From positions 62,001-126,000 of the forward strand of contig CAVPYY010000010.1 of assembly GCA_963710135.1 (NCBI GenBank): a DNA stretch of 64,000 nucleotides, in the 5' to 3' direction. Source of the DNA: SG8-30 sp963710135 (GTDB lineage: Bacteria; Pseudomonadota; Gammaproteobacteria; Steroidobacterales; Steroidobacteraceae). The translations under genes and the position numbers were made by a program. The notes below the pieces were generated by a model, which was given only the letters and a program-made list of their open reading frames with translations, did no database searches and had not been told where the DNA came from. Below, in pieces: positions 17,765 through 26,991 of this stretch; position 1 is the first letter of the stretch; each line of letters starts with the position of its first letter.

Positions 17765-18147
17765 GACGGGGCTCCGAAAGCGAGCCGCAGAATGCCCGCG
17801 AGCGCGAACGCCGCCGCCAGCACGTGGGCGAAGCGGGACAGCGTCAGCGCCGCGAAGCGCAGGCCCTTGTGATGCACGTAGTCCTCGATCACGACCTGCA
17901 CGCCGAGCGCCGAGTGACGCGCGGCGACCACGGCGAACAGGGCGAGCAGCACCGCATTGAACGGGCGCGCCACCCAGGCCGACACGGAGCCGTGCGCGAG
18001 GTCCGGCAAGGTCAGCACGGCGAACAGGAACCAGATGCCGAGCGGCACCAGCGCGATCGAGGTGTAGTGCATGTCGAGCCAGTGGCCGACGCCCTGCTTG
18101 GCGGAGCCGTGGCCGAGCGCGCGGCCGAGCGGTGAACGCAGGCTCAT
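17761..18147 (-). CDS. sdhD: Succinate dehydrogenase membrane anchor SdhD
   Basis: Small membrane anchor (128 aa) that with SdhC binds haem b and quinone. Starts MSLRSPLGRALGHGSAKQGV, typical of SdhD, and has three membrane helices (TSIALVPLGIWFLFAVLTL; FNAVLLALFAVVAARHSALG; FAHVLAAAFALAGILRLAF). The haem/quinone region HSALGVQVVIEDYVHHKG is conserved. As sequenced, its frame is continuous with sdhC with no stop between them (see sdhC). The stop overlaps the sdhA ATG. Confidence 0.9.
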   Translation of the reverse strand: MSLRSPLGRALGHGSAKQGVGHWLDMHYTSIALVPLGIWFLFAVLTLPDLAHGSVSAWVARPFNAVLLALFAVVAARHSALGVQVVIEDYVHHKGLRFAALTLSRFAHVLAAAFALAGILRLAFGAPS

Positions 18148-18543
18148 GCCCCACCTCCCAGGTGGCGCCAGCGCCAGCGCCAGGGTGAACAGGGAAGCAA
18201 GCGCGGTCAGGCCGACGACGACCAGCCCGCTGCGCCGCGCCTGGGCCTTCTCGAAGCCGTAGCCGGCATCCCAGGCGAGGTGCCTGAGGCCCGCGAACAG
18301 GTGGAACCAGAAGGCGATGATCCAGACCGCCAGCGCCAGCCGGACCAGCGGGTTGCCAAACACCTTGCCGGCCGTCGCGTAGGCCGCCGGACCGCTGGCG
18401 GCGGCCATCAGCCAGTACGCCAGCAGCACCAGCCCGATCGACTGGAACAGCCCGGACAGGCGGTGCGACATCGACAGCACCATGGTGTACATGGGCCGAT
18501 ACACCTGCAGGTGCGGCGACAGTGGTCTCGACGATGTGGACAT
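18144..18543 (-). CDS. sdhC: Succinate dehydrogenase cytochrome b556 subunit SdhC (probable frameshift near 3' end)
   Basis: Membrane anchor of complex II, starting MSTSSRPLSPHLQVYRPMYT with the signature SMSHRLSGLFQSIGLVLLAYW and the haem-ligand motif HLFAGLRHLAWD. As read, the frame runs straight into sdhD, giving one ~260-residue SdhC-SdhD polypeptide. In the alternative frame the end reads WRWRHLGGGA then TGA, and this TGA overlaps the sdhD ATG as ATGA, the junction used throughout the operon. The 400-nt span is one base over a multiple of three. A single extra base is therefore more likely than a true fusion. Confidence 0.85.
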
Positions 18544-18616
18544 CAGCGGTTCTCCGCGCAAATTGAGCCACCCGCAGGCAGCCCGGCCGCGCCATCGCGC
18601 CCCCCGGGGCGCCAGT

Positions 18617-18781
18617 TCAGAAGTCGATGCAGCGCCCTTTCTTCTCCCAATCCCCGAAACGGGTGGGCTCGGGACCCGGCGGGCCACCGATCTCCCGGGG
18701 CGGCTTGACCTCGGGCTCCGCAGGCGTCGAATCCGCCGGCAGCGGCGGCTTCTCTGCAGTGGCGGCGGGATCGTTGTGCAT
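18617..18781 (-). CDS. SDHAF4-type succinate dehydrogenase assembly factor (DUF1674), 54 aa
   Basis: Short gene of 54 codons from the ATG at 18781 to the TGA at 18617. The C-terminus EPTRFGDWEKKGRCIDF and the preceding REIGGPPGPEPT are the hallmark of the DUF1674/SDHAF4 family, whose mitochondrial member binds flavinylated SdhA and promotes complex II assembly. The N-terminus is Pro/Ala-rich and poorly conserved, as usual. It lies 73 bases upstream of sdhC on the same strand, so a role in complex II maturation alongside SdhE is a reasonable inference. It is easily missed because of its size. Confidence 0.9.
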   Translation of the reverse strand: MHNDPAATAEKPPLPADSTPAEPEVKPPREIGGPPGPEPTRFGDWEKKGRCIDF

Positions 18782-18906
18782 CGCGTTAATCTTGCCAGAT
18801 TACGGGCGGCGATCCCATCGAATTTCTATTGCGAACAGTCTGTTGCCGCATGGCGGGTACTGGACGGAATGTCACCGGAAGCGCAGCCTGAAGGTATATT
18901 CGCGCC

Positions 18907-19749
18907 ATGACCCCCTCGCAGATTTACCCGCTGCCGGATCTCGGCGTCATCCGCTTCAGCGGACCGGATGCGCTGTCCTTCCTGCAAGGCCAGCTGACCG
19001 CCGACCTGCGAACCCTGCAGCCGGGATCTTCCGTGCTGGCGGCCTGGTGCTCGCCGCAGGGCCGGATCATCGCGCTGCCCCGGCTGCTCGGCAGCGCCGA
19101 CGCGTTGCTGGCGGTGCTGCCACGCGAGTTGACCGGCCCGGTGCTGTCGCGCCTCGGCCGCTACGTCATGCGCGCCAAGGTCGTGATGGAGGACGTCTCG
19201 GAGCGCCTGCCCGTGGCCGGACTGGTCGCGACCGGGCCGGGCGCACCCGTTGCGGCTGACATCGACCCGGCGGAGCAGGTCGTCGCGCTGCCCGGGCAGC
19301 GGGCGCTCTGGATCGGCGGCGGCGGATCCGGCTCGGGGGCGCGAAGCACCTGGGAGCAACTCGCCATCGAGCAGGGAGAACCCGCCGTGGTCGCCGCCAC
19401 CAGCGAGAGCTGGATCCCACAGATGCTCAATCTCGACCTGCTCGGCGCGGTCAGTTTCACCAAGGGCTGTTACGCAGGCCAGGAGATCGTGGCCCGCACC
19501 CAGCACCTGGGGCGCATCAAGCGGCGCATGTTCCGCTATCGGGCGGACAGCGGCACCGCTGTCGAACCGGGCAGCGCATTGCTCGACGCCGGCGCCAAGG
19601 TGGGCGAAGTGGTGCGCAGCGCCGCCGGATCGGTGCTCGCGGTGGTCAACCTCGACGCCGCGGGCCGGGCGCTGACCGACGAGAGCGGCACCCGCTACCT
19701 GCCCGAGCCACTGCCCTACGCGGTCGGCGACACGCCCTCGCCCGGCTAG
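18907..19749 (+). CDS. ygfZ: Folate-binding protein YgfZ (GcvT-like)
   Basis: Tetrahydrofolate-binding protein that supports Fe-S enzymes such as MiaB. It has 280 aa with the family signature KGCYAGQEIVARTQHLGRIKRR, containing the functional Cys, and an N-terminal GcvT-like fold (GPDALSFLQGQLTADLRTL). It is transcribed divergently from the sdh cluster and converges on murI with a 4-base overlap of ends. Confidence 0.94.
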   Translation: MTPSQIYPLPDLGVIRFSGPDALSFLQGQLTADLRTLQPGSSVLAAWCSPQGRIIALPRLLGSADALLAVLPRELTGPVLSRLGRYVMRAKVVMEDVSERLPVAGLVATGPGAPVAADIDPAEQVVALPGQRALWIGGGGSGSGARSTWEQLAIEQGEPAVVAATSESWIPQMLNLDLLGAVSFTKGCYAGQEIVARTQHLGRIKRRMFRYRADSGTAVEPGSALLDAGAKVGEVVRSAAGSVLAVVNLDAAGRALTDESGTRYLPEPLPYAVGDTPSPG

Positions 19750-20561
19750 AGATCCACCAGTTCCACCGCCGCGGCGTCCAGCGGCTCGCCGGAGAAGACC
19801 GACCCGACCCGCGCGAAGCGCTCGGGCCCGTCGGTCGCCAGCAGCCGGATCGTGCCGATGCCAGGGCCGGCCAGCAGGCCGCCGGACTGGAGCAGGGCGC
19901 GGGTCGCGGCCGCGGTCGTCTCCGCCGAGTCGACCAGGGTGATGGCCGTGCCCACGACGCGGCGGATCGGCGCGAGCAGCGCCGGAAAGTGCGTGCAGCC
20001 GAGCAGCAGCGTATCGGCGCCGGAGTCGGCCAGGAAGGACTCCAGGTAGCGGCGCGCGATCGCCTCGGCGATCGGCCCGTCGGTCCAACCCTCCTCCGCG
20101 AGGGCGACGAACAGCGGGCAGGCCCGTTGCGTGACGACGGCCGTCGCCGACAGCTCGCCGATCGCGCGCAGGTAAGCGCCGCCCCGCACGGTGCCTTCGG
20201 TGGCGATGACCGCGATCCGTCCGGACGGCGAACTGCGCACCGCGGCCGTCGCGCCGGGCGTCACCACGCCGATCACGGGCGTCGCGGGAAAGCGCTCGCG
20301 CAGCGGACCGATCGCCACCGACGAGGCGGTGTTGCAGGCCACGACCAGCGCCTTGATGCCCCGTTCGACCAGCAGGGCCGACGCCTGGGTCGCGTAGCGC
20401 ACCACGGTATCGGCACTCTTGGTGCCGTACGGCAGGCGGGCGGTATCGCCCAGGTAGAGGAAATCCTCGGCCGGCAGCGTCGCGCGCAGCGCGCGCAGCA
20501 CGCTCAGGCCACCGACGCCGGAATCGAAGACACCTATCGGAAGGTTGGCGGGAGAGGACAC
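19746..20561 (-). CDS. murI: Glutamate racemase MurI
   Basis: Makes D-glutamate for peptidoglycan. It is 271 aa, with the two catalytic cysteines in VVACNTASS and LLGCTHFPALL and the N-terminal IGVFDSGVGGLSVLRAL and YLGDTARLPYGTKS motifs. It stands alone between convergent ygfZ and upstream lysS, 25 bases after lysS. Confidence 0.96.
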   Translation of the reverse strand: MSSPANLPIGVFDSGVGGLSVLRALRATLPAEDFLYLGDTARLPYGTKSADTVVRYATQASALLVERGIKALVVACNTASSVAIGPLRERFPATPVIGVVTPGATAAVRSSPSGRIAVIATEGTVRGGAYLRAIGELSATAVVTQRACPLFVALAEEGWTDGPIAEAIARRYLESFLADSGADTLLLGCTHFPALLAPIRRVVGTAITLVDSAETTAAATRALLQSGGLLAGPGIGTIRLLATDGPERFARVGSVFSGEPLDAAAVELVDL

Positions 20562-20586
20562 GGTTGGGGTGGTGATGGGTGAGCCC

Positions 20587-22092
<1,506 letters not shown>

Positions 22093-22107
22093 GCTGTCCC
22101 CGTCATC

Positions 22108-23203
22108 TCAGAGGCCGAGCTTCAGGCTCGCCTCCATGAACTGGTCGAGATCGCCGTCCAGCACGGACTGCGTATTGCCGACCTCGATATTGGTCCTCAG
22201 GTCCTTGATGCGCGACTGGTCGAGCACGTAGGAGCGGATCTGGTGCCCCCAGCCGACGTCGGTCTTCTGGTCCTCCAGCACCCGCGCCGCGGCGTTGCGC
22301 TTGTTGACCTCGAGCTCGTACAGCTTTGCCTTGAGCATCTTCATGGCGGTCGAGCGGTTCTTGTGCTGGCTGCGCTCGCTCTGGCAGGCGACGACGATGC
22401 CGGTCGGCACGTGGCGCATGCGCACCGCGGAGTCGGTCTTGTTGACGTGCTGCCCGCCCGCGCCGCTCGCGCGATACGTGTCGGTCTCGATGTCGGCCGG
22501 GTTGACCTCGATGTTGATGTCGTCATCGACCTCCGGCGACACGAACACCGAGGCGAACGAGGTGTGCCGGCGGTTGCCCGAATCGAACGGCGACTTGCGC
22601 ACCAGCCGGTGCACGCCCGTTTCCGTGCGCAGCCACCCATAGGCATAGGACCCGTCGATCTTCAGCGTCGCGCCCTTGATGCCGGCCACCTCGCCGTCGC
22701 TCTGGTCGATCACCTCGGTGGCAAAGCCGTGCTGATCGGCCCAGCGCAGGTACATGCGCATCAGCATCTGCGCCCAGTCCTGCGCCTCGGTGCCGCCGGC
22801 GCCGGCCTGGATGTCGAGGAATGCCGCGTGCGAGTCCATCTCGCCCGAGAACATGCGGGTGAATTCGAGCTGCTCGATGCGCTTCTCGATGGCGGCGACG
22901 TCGCGCTCGACGTCGGCGAAGCCCGACTCGTCGTCCTCCTCCTCGACCAGGTCGAGCAGGCCGGCGCAGTCGGCGAGCGGCGTGGCGATGGCGTCGAGTT
23001 CCAGGACGCTCGCCTCCAGACGCGCGCGCTCACGCCCGAGTTCCTGCGCCCGCTCCGGCGCGTCCCAGATCTTCGGGTCCTCGAGCTCGCGGTTTACTTC
23101 CTCGAGCCGCTCGCGCTTGCGATCGTACTCAAAGGTACCCCCTGAGCGCGGCGAGGCGCTGCTCGAGATCCTTGAGGGTGCGGCGGAGGGGCGCGAATTC
23201 CAT
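22108..23203 (-). CDS. prfB: Peptide chain release factor 2 (programmed +1 frameshift)
   Basis: RF2 recognises UGA/UAA stop codons. The gene begins at ATG 23203 with 24 codons (MEFAPLRRTLKDLEQ...LRGYL) ending in TGA at 23131-23129, then continues in the +1 frame as EYDRKRERLEEVNREL. The main frame contains the stop-recognition region and the GGQ motif (GAGGQHVNKTDSAVRM). The slip site and internal SD are the canonical autoregulatory arrangement, so this break is genuine biology, unlike the other frameshifts here. Confidence 0.96.
23129..23143 (-). promoter_or_regulatory. prfB programmed frameshift site
   Basis: Reads AGGGGGTACCTTTGA on the minus strand: an SD-like AGGGGG three bases before the CTT slippery codon and in-frame TGA, as in E. 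coli prfB. Low RF2 slows termination at TGA and favours the +1 shift. Confidence 0.93.
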
Positions 23204-23245
23204 CGGGGCAACCTGACAGTCCGGGGAATCTCGAATAGTAGCAGA

Positions 23246-24976
23246 TCAACCGGGCCCGATCGGCTCCGCCCACTCGACCTTCAGTTCCGGCCGCGGCGTG
23301 CCGCCGAAGGTCGTGGTCTCGAGCCGGTAGGCCAGCCGCACCCGCGCGCCGGCCTCGATCCGTGCGGCCGCGGCGTCGCCGTAATAGCCGAAAGCGATCG
23401 ACTCCAGCGGCCGGCTGTGGGCATCGGGACGCACCCACAGCTTGAGGTGACGCTCGGCCACCACGCGTGACTCCACCACATCGAACTCGCCGTCGAAGAC
23501 CGGCTCCGGGAAGCCCTGGCCCCAGGGCCCGCCCTGCTCCAGCGCCCGCGCGGTGTCGAGCGAGAGCTCCGCCGCCGACAGCTCGCCGTCGCTCTCCAGC
23601 ACGCCACGCATCTGGCCCGGCGACAGCCACTTGCCCACTTCTTCGGCAAAGGCGTCCGAGAACCGCTTCAGGCTGGCGCGCCGCATGGTCAGCCCCGCCG
23701 CCATCGCATGGCCGCCAAAGCGGTCGATCAGGCCCGGGTGGCGCGCGTCGATCGCCTCGAGCACGTCACGCACGTGCACGCCCGCCACCGAGCGGGCGGA
23801 GCCGCGCAACTCGTCGCCGCCGGCCGGCGCGAAGGCGATGACCGGGCGGTGTACCCGATCCTTGATGCGTGAGGCGACCAGCCCGACCACGCCCGGGTGC
23901 CAGGCATCGTCGTAGAGGGAAACGCCAGGCGGCAGACTGCCCTCCTCGATGCGCAGCGTGCGCAACAGCGCCACGGCTTCCTCGCGCATCTTGCCTTCGA
24001 GTTCGCGCCGCTCGCCGTTCAGCCGGTCGAGTTCCAGCGCCAGGCGCATGGCCTCCGCCGGTTCCTCGGCCAGCAGGCAGCGTATGCCGACGGTCATGTC
24101 GTCGATGCGCCCTGCGGCGTTCAGGCGCGGCGCCACCGCGAAACCGAGGTCGCGCGCCGAGAGCGCGTCCGGCGCACGCTTGCCCACCAGCGCCAGCGCG
24201 CGGATGCCCTCGACGCCCCGGCCCGCGCGGGCGCGCTGCAGACCCGCCTGCACCAGGATGCGGTTGTTGTAGTCGAGCGGCACCAGATCGGCGACCGTGC
24301 CCAGCGCGACCAGGTCGAGCAGGTCGGCGACCGGCGGCAGGCGCTCGCCCCGCAGGGTCTCCAGCCGGCGGGTCAGCGCCGCCATCAGGTAGAACGCCAC
24401 GCCCACGCCCGCCAGCGACTTGCTGGCGAAGGCCGCCCCCTGCAGATTGGGATTGACGTGCACCGCGCAGGCGGGAAGCTCCGCCGGTGGCAGATGATGA
24501 TCGGTGACCAGCACCTCGATGCCCTGCGCCGTGGCCGCGGCGATGCCGCCGTGCGCCGCCACGCCATTGTCGACGGTGATGATCAGGTCGGGCTTGTCCT
24601 GCGCGATCTCCTCCACCAGGCCGGCGGTGAGCCCGTAGCCGTGGCGTATCCGGTCCGGCACGCGAAACCCGACATTGCGATGACCGAGGCGCCGCAGCTG
24701 CCGGACGATCACCGCCGTGCTGGTCGCGCCGTCGGCGTCGTAGTCGCCGACCACCAGGATGCTGGCACCGGTCTGCAGGCGCTCGACCAGCAAGGTGGTG
24801 GCGCTCTCGACGCCATCCAGCGAGGAGACCGGCAGGAGGTTCTTCAGGGCGAGATCGAGCTGTTCGTCGTCGGTGAGGCCGCGCGCCGCGTAGACGCGCT
24901 TCAGCACCGGATGCACCGAGCCGGGCAGGCCGCCGGCGTCGGGCACGGCGCGGCGCACGATCTCGCGGCGGCTCAT
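23246..24976 (-). CDS. recJ: Single-stranded-DNA exonuclease RecJ
   Basis: 5'-3' ssDNA exonuclease of recombination and mismatch repair, 576 aa. DHH-family motifs are VVGDYDADGATSTAVIV (motif I), ITVDNGVAAHGGI (II), LVTDHHLPP (DHH, III) and the DHHA1 region with FGGHAMAAGLTM. The ATG overlaps the stop of the phosphoglycerate-mutase-like gene (ATGA). prfB and lysS lie upstream-to-downstream as in many gammaproteobacteria. Confidence 0.96.
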   Translation of the reverse strand: MSRREIVRRAVPDAGGLPGSVHPVLKRVYAARGLTDDEQLDLALKNLLPVSSLDGVESATTLLVERLQTGASILVVGDYDADGATSTAVIVRQLRRLGHRNVGFRVPDRIRHGYGLTAGLVEEIAQDKPDLIITVDNGVAAHGGIAAATAQGIEVLVTDHHLPPAELPACAVHVNPNLQGAAFASKSLAGVGVAFYLMAALTRRLETLRGERLPPVADLLDLVALGTVADLVPLDYNNRILVQAGLQRARAGRGVEGIRALALVGKRAPDALSARDLGFAVAPRLNAAGRIDDMTVGIRCLLAEEPAEAMRLALELDRLNGERRELEGKMREEAVALLRTLRIEEGSLPPGVSLYDDAWHPGVVGLVASRIKDRVHRPVIAFAPAGGDELRGSARSVAGVHVRDVLEAIDARHPGLIDRFGGHAMAAGLTMRRASLKRFSDAFAEEVGKWLSPGQMRGVLESDGELSAAELSLDTARALEQGGPWGQGFPEPVFDGEFDVVESRVVAERHLKLWVRPDAHSRPLESIAFGYYGDAAAARIEAGARVRLAYRLETTTFGGTPRPELKVEWAEPIGPG

Positions 24977-25945
24977 GACAGCGCCTGGTGCCAGGGACGA
25001 CTGGCGCGCCAGAAGCGCACGCGGTCGATCGATCGGCAGGTCAGCGTCTCGCGGCCCAGCATCAGCCGCAGCACGTCGAGATGGCCCGCGCCGAGCGCCG
25101 CCCGCAGCGGCCCGAACCAGCTCTCCTCGGCGGCGAGCAAGGCGCGCGCCGGCTCAGGATCGAGCGCGTCGAGGCGCAATGACACGACCTGTCCCGCCGC
25201 CTCCGGGCCTTGCGCCGCGCTGTAGCGCGCCGGCAGCGGCTGCGGCGCCGCCCCAGCAGAGCGCCACGCGGCTTGCAGGAAGGCGTCGTCGCTCGCGAGC
25301 CGCTGGCAGCGATGCTCGCGGCGGCGGCAAGAGACGACCCGTCGCCGCACCCCAGATCCACAATGCGTTGCACGGCGGCGCGCCGCGCGATTCGCGGCGC
25401 CGGTTGACCGCATGGTCGTGCAGCCACATCTGCATCTCGGTGAGCAGGCGCCGCAGCCAGGCCGCATCGGTGCCCTGCGGCAGCAAGGCGGACGCTTCGC
25501 GGCCGAGCACGTCGGCCGGATCGTGGGTGTCGACCTGGATCGCGCGCGGCAGTTCGAGCAACCCCTGGCCGTCGCGGAACTCGAGCCGGTAGCCGTCGGC
25601 GCCGAACCCCTCGCCGAAGCTCTCGGCCAGGTCGTGCTGTTCGTCGGCGTCGAGCCTGAGCAACCCCGCCGGATGGAGATGCACGGTCTCGAGCCCGGCC
25701 AGCAGGCAAACGGGCGTCGCCAGCGCCCAGTGTCCCGGCCGGTCCGCGATGGTGGCGGCCAGCGGCAGCGGGCCATCGCACTGGAAGCCAGCGGATTCGA
25801 GCAACGCCTGGCGCCAGCCCGACGGCGCGAGCGCCTCGCGCCGGCCGCGCGCGAGCAGCCATTCCAGGGCGGGCAGGCGCGGCGGCGTGACGTCGCTGCG
25901 CGCCGGGCGCGTGAAGTCGGGAATGACCAGTTGGAGGCTGTGCAT
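24973..25945 (-). CDS. Phosphoglycerate mutase-like conserved protein upstream of recJ (one frameshift)
   Basis: About 323 aa from ATG 25945 (MHSLQLVIPDF). It matches the cofactor-independent phosphoglycerate-mutase-related family that precedes recJ in many gammaproteobacteria (PALEWLLARGRR; CNALWIWGA; ASDDAFLQAAWR). The frame shifts between about 25300 and 25345: the N-terminal ~205 residues and the last ~100 (ending RVRFWRASRPWHQALS) are in different frames, and removing one base joins them. No alkaline-phosphatase-type metal ligands are obvious, so enzymatic activity is not claimed. Overlaps recJ by ATGA. Confidence 0.75.
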
Positions 25946-25999
25946 CGGGGCGCCATGATACGGCACGACTCCACCGGCAGCGGTTATAGTCGCGGCATC

Positions 26000-26371
26000 A
26001 TGAAGTTCACGCTCGAAAAAGCGGGCGACCTGAACGTCGTCACGAGTCATGGCCCCGGCGAAGTTCGCCTGGGTGAGCGGCGCTACACGCAGAGCCTGAT
26101 CGTCACCGGCACAGCGATCCTCGCCGACTGGCCGGTCGCGAGCGCCGAGTCGCTCCGTGCCAGCGATTTCGGGTCGCTGCTGGAACTGTCGCCGGAAATC
26201 GTCGTGCTCGGCACCGGCGCCCGCCAGGTGTTCCCGGACCCGCAGGTGTTCGCGGAACTCGCCGGCCGCGGCGTCGGATTCGAAGTCATGGACAACGGCG
26301 CGGCCTGCCGCACCTACAACGTGCTGCTCGCCGAGAGCCGCCAGGTCGCGCTCGCGCTCATCCTGCCGTGA
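26000..26371 (+). CDS. Mth938-like domain protein (DUF498)
   Basis: A 123-aa single-domain protein of the Mth938/DUF498 fold, related to mitochondrial NDUFAF3. The characteristic segments SLIVTGTAILADWPVAS, LSPEIVVLGTGARQVFPD and GVGFEVMDNGAACRTYNVLL are present. The bacterial function is unsettled; NDUFAF3 assists respiratory complex I assembly. It is divergent from the upstream phosphoglycerate-mutase-like gene and followed by the repeat region. A TATAGT box 9 bases before the ATG could be a promoter element. Confidence 0.88.
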   Translation: MKFTLEKAGDLNVVTSHGPGEVRLGERRYTQSLIVTGTAILADWPVASAESLRASDFGSLLELSPEIVVLGTGARQVFPDPQVFAELAGRGVGFEVMDNGAACRTYNVLLAESRQVALALILP

Positions 26372-26375
26372 CCTC

Positions 26376-26449
26376 GGGGACTGTCCCCGCAGGGGACTGT
26401 CCCCGTCGCGGCACCAACGTGGGGACTGTCCCCGCAGGGGACTGTCCCC
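26376..26449. repeat. Tandem palindromic dyads GGGGACTGTCCCC (two pairs)
   Basis: The odd-length palindrome GGGGACTGTCCCC occurs four times here as two pairs (26376-26388/26392-26404 and 26421-26433/26437-26449), each pair separated by GCA. The pairs plus linker GTCGCGGCACC repeat with a 45-base period. The arrangement is REP/REPIN-like. Confidence 0.85.
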
Positions 26450-26491
26450 GTCGCGGCACCCTTCCCGGCATACCGCGGAACGCTTGCACTA

Positions 26492-26757
26492 CGCGGGTCT
26501 CTCTACTCCTGTAGAGCCTCTTGCTCGCTCCGAAAGCCAAAAGTCGCTCGCAAGAGGCCTACAGTCGTCCTCGACCCGCGCTCGGGGACTGTCCCCGCAG
26601 GGGACTGTCCCCGCTCAGGCACTCACCCGTGGCCAGGCTCGCCTCATCGGGGCTCCCGCTGCCGCAGGCGGGCGAAGACGACCGTGGCCCCTTCCGTAGT
26701 GAGTTTGGCTTCCCGAACGGAGGAAGGGGCCACGGAAGTAGGGAGCCCGCCGGGCAC
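26492..26757. repeat. Composite REP-like block, copy A
   Basis: About 266 bases made of three modules: a hairpin with CTGTAG (26509-26514) pairing CTACAG (26559-26564) and inner CCTCTTGC/GCAAGAGG; a GGGGACTGTCCCC pair (26584-26612); and a perfect 12-bp stem GTGGCCCCTTCC/GGAAGGGGCCAC (26684-26733). The whole block recurs as an inverted, near-identical copy at 40139-40401, with differences mainly around the linker after 26634. No protein is convincing in any frame. Confidence 0.88.
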
Positions 26758-26865
26758 GAGGTCAGTGCATCGTCGAGGCGGGCTGAACGATGACCTCGGC
26801 CGTAGTGAGTTTGGCTTCCCGAACGGAGGAAGGGGCCACGGAAGTAGGGAGCCCGCCGGGCACGA
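26695..26865. repeat. 65-base direct repeat
   Basis: The 65 bases at 26695-26759 recur identically at 26801-26865 (106-base period). They contain the right half of the GTGGCCCCTTCC hairpin, the GGAAGTAGGGAGC segment and GCCCGCCGGGC. Between the copies lies a small inverted repeat GAGGTCA/TGACCTC (26758-26764, 26791-26797). The rest of the 26372-26991 gap, 26866-26991, shows no gene and only a diverged trace of the repeat. Confidence 0.85.
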
Positions 26866-26991
26866 CGCGTGCTCCGCAGATCGGGCGCAAGCCACTGTGG
26901 TAGGGAGCACGCCAGGCCGGGACTTCCCGCATGAACTGGCCACATCGCTGGCCTACACTACGCGCCGCCCAGTGACTCCGCGGAGCCTCGC

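Noticed and set aside
17761..18543. A true natural SdhC-SdhD fusion protein
   Set aside because: The alternative frame gives a normal SdhC end with an ATGA overlap to sdhD, and four other single-base errors occur nearby in the first 26 kb. Kept only as a finding to check.
26460..26945. Several open frames of 60-130 codons in the repeat region 26.4-26.95 kb
   Set aside because: They consist of translated palindromes, contain repeated peptide copies in line with the DNA repeats, occur on both strands, and resemble no family. They are by-products of GC-rich repeat sequence.
26372..26990. CRISPR array
   Set aside because: Repeats are palindromic dyads and hairpins of varied length with no regular unique spacers, and no cas gene is present.
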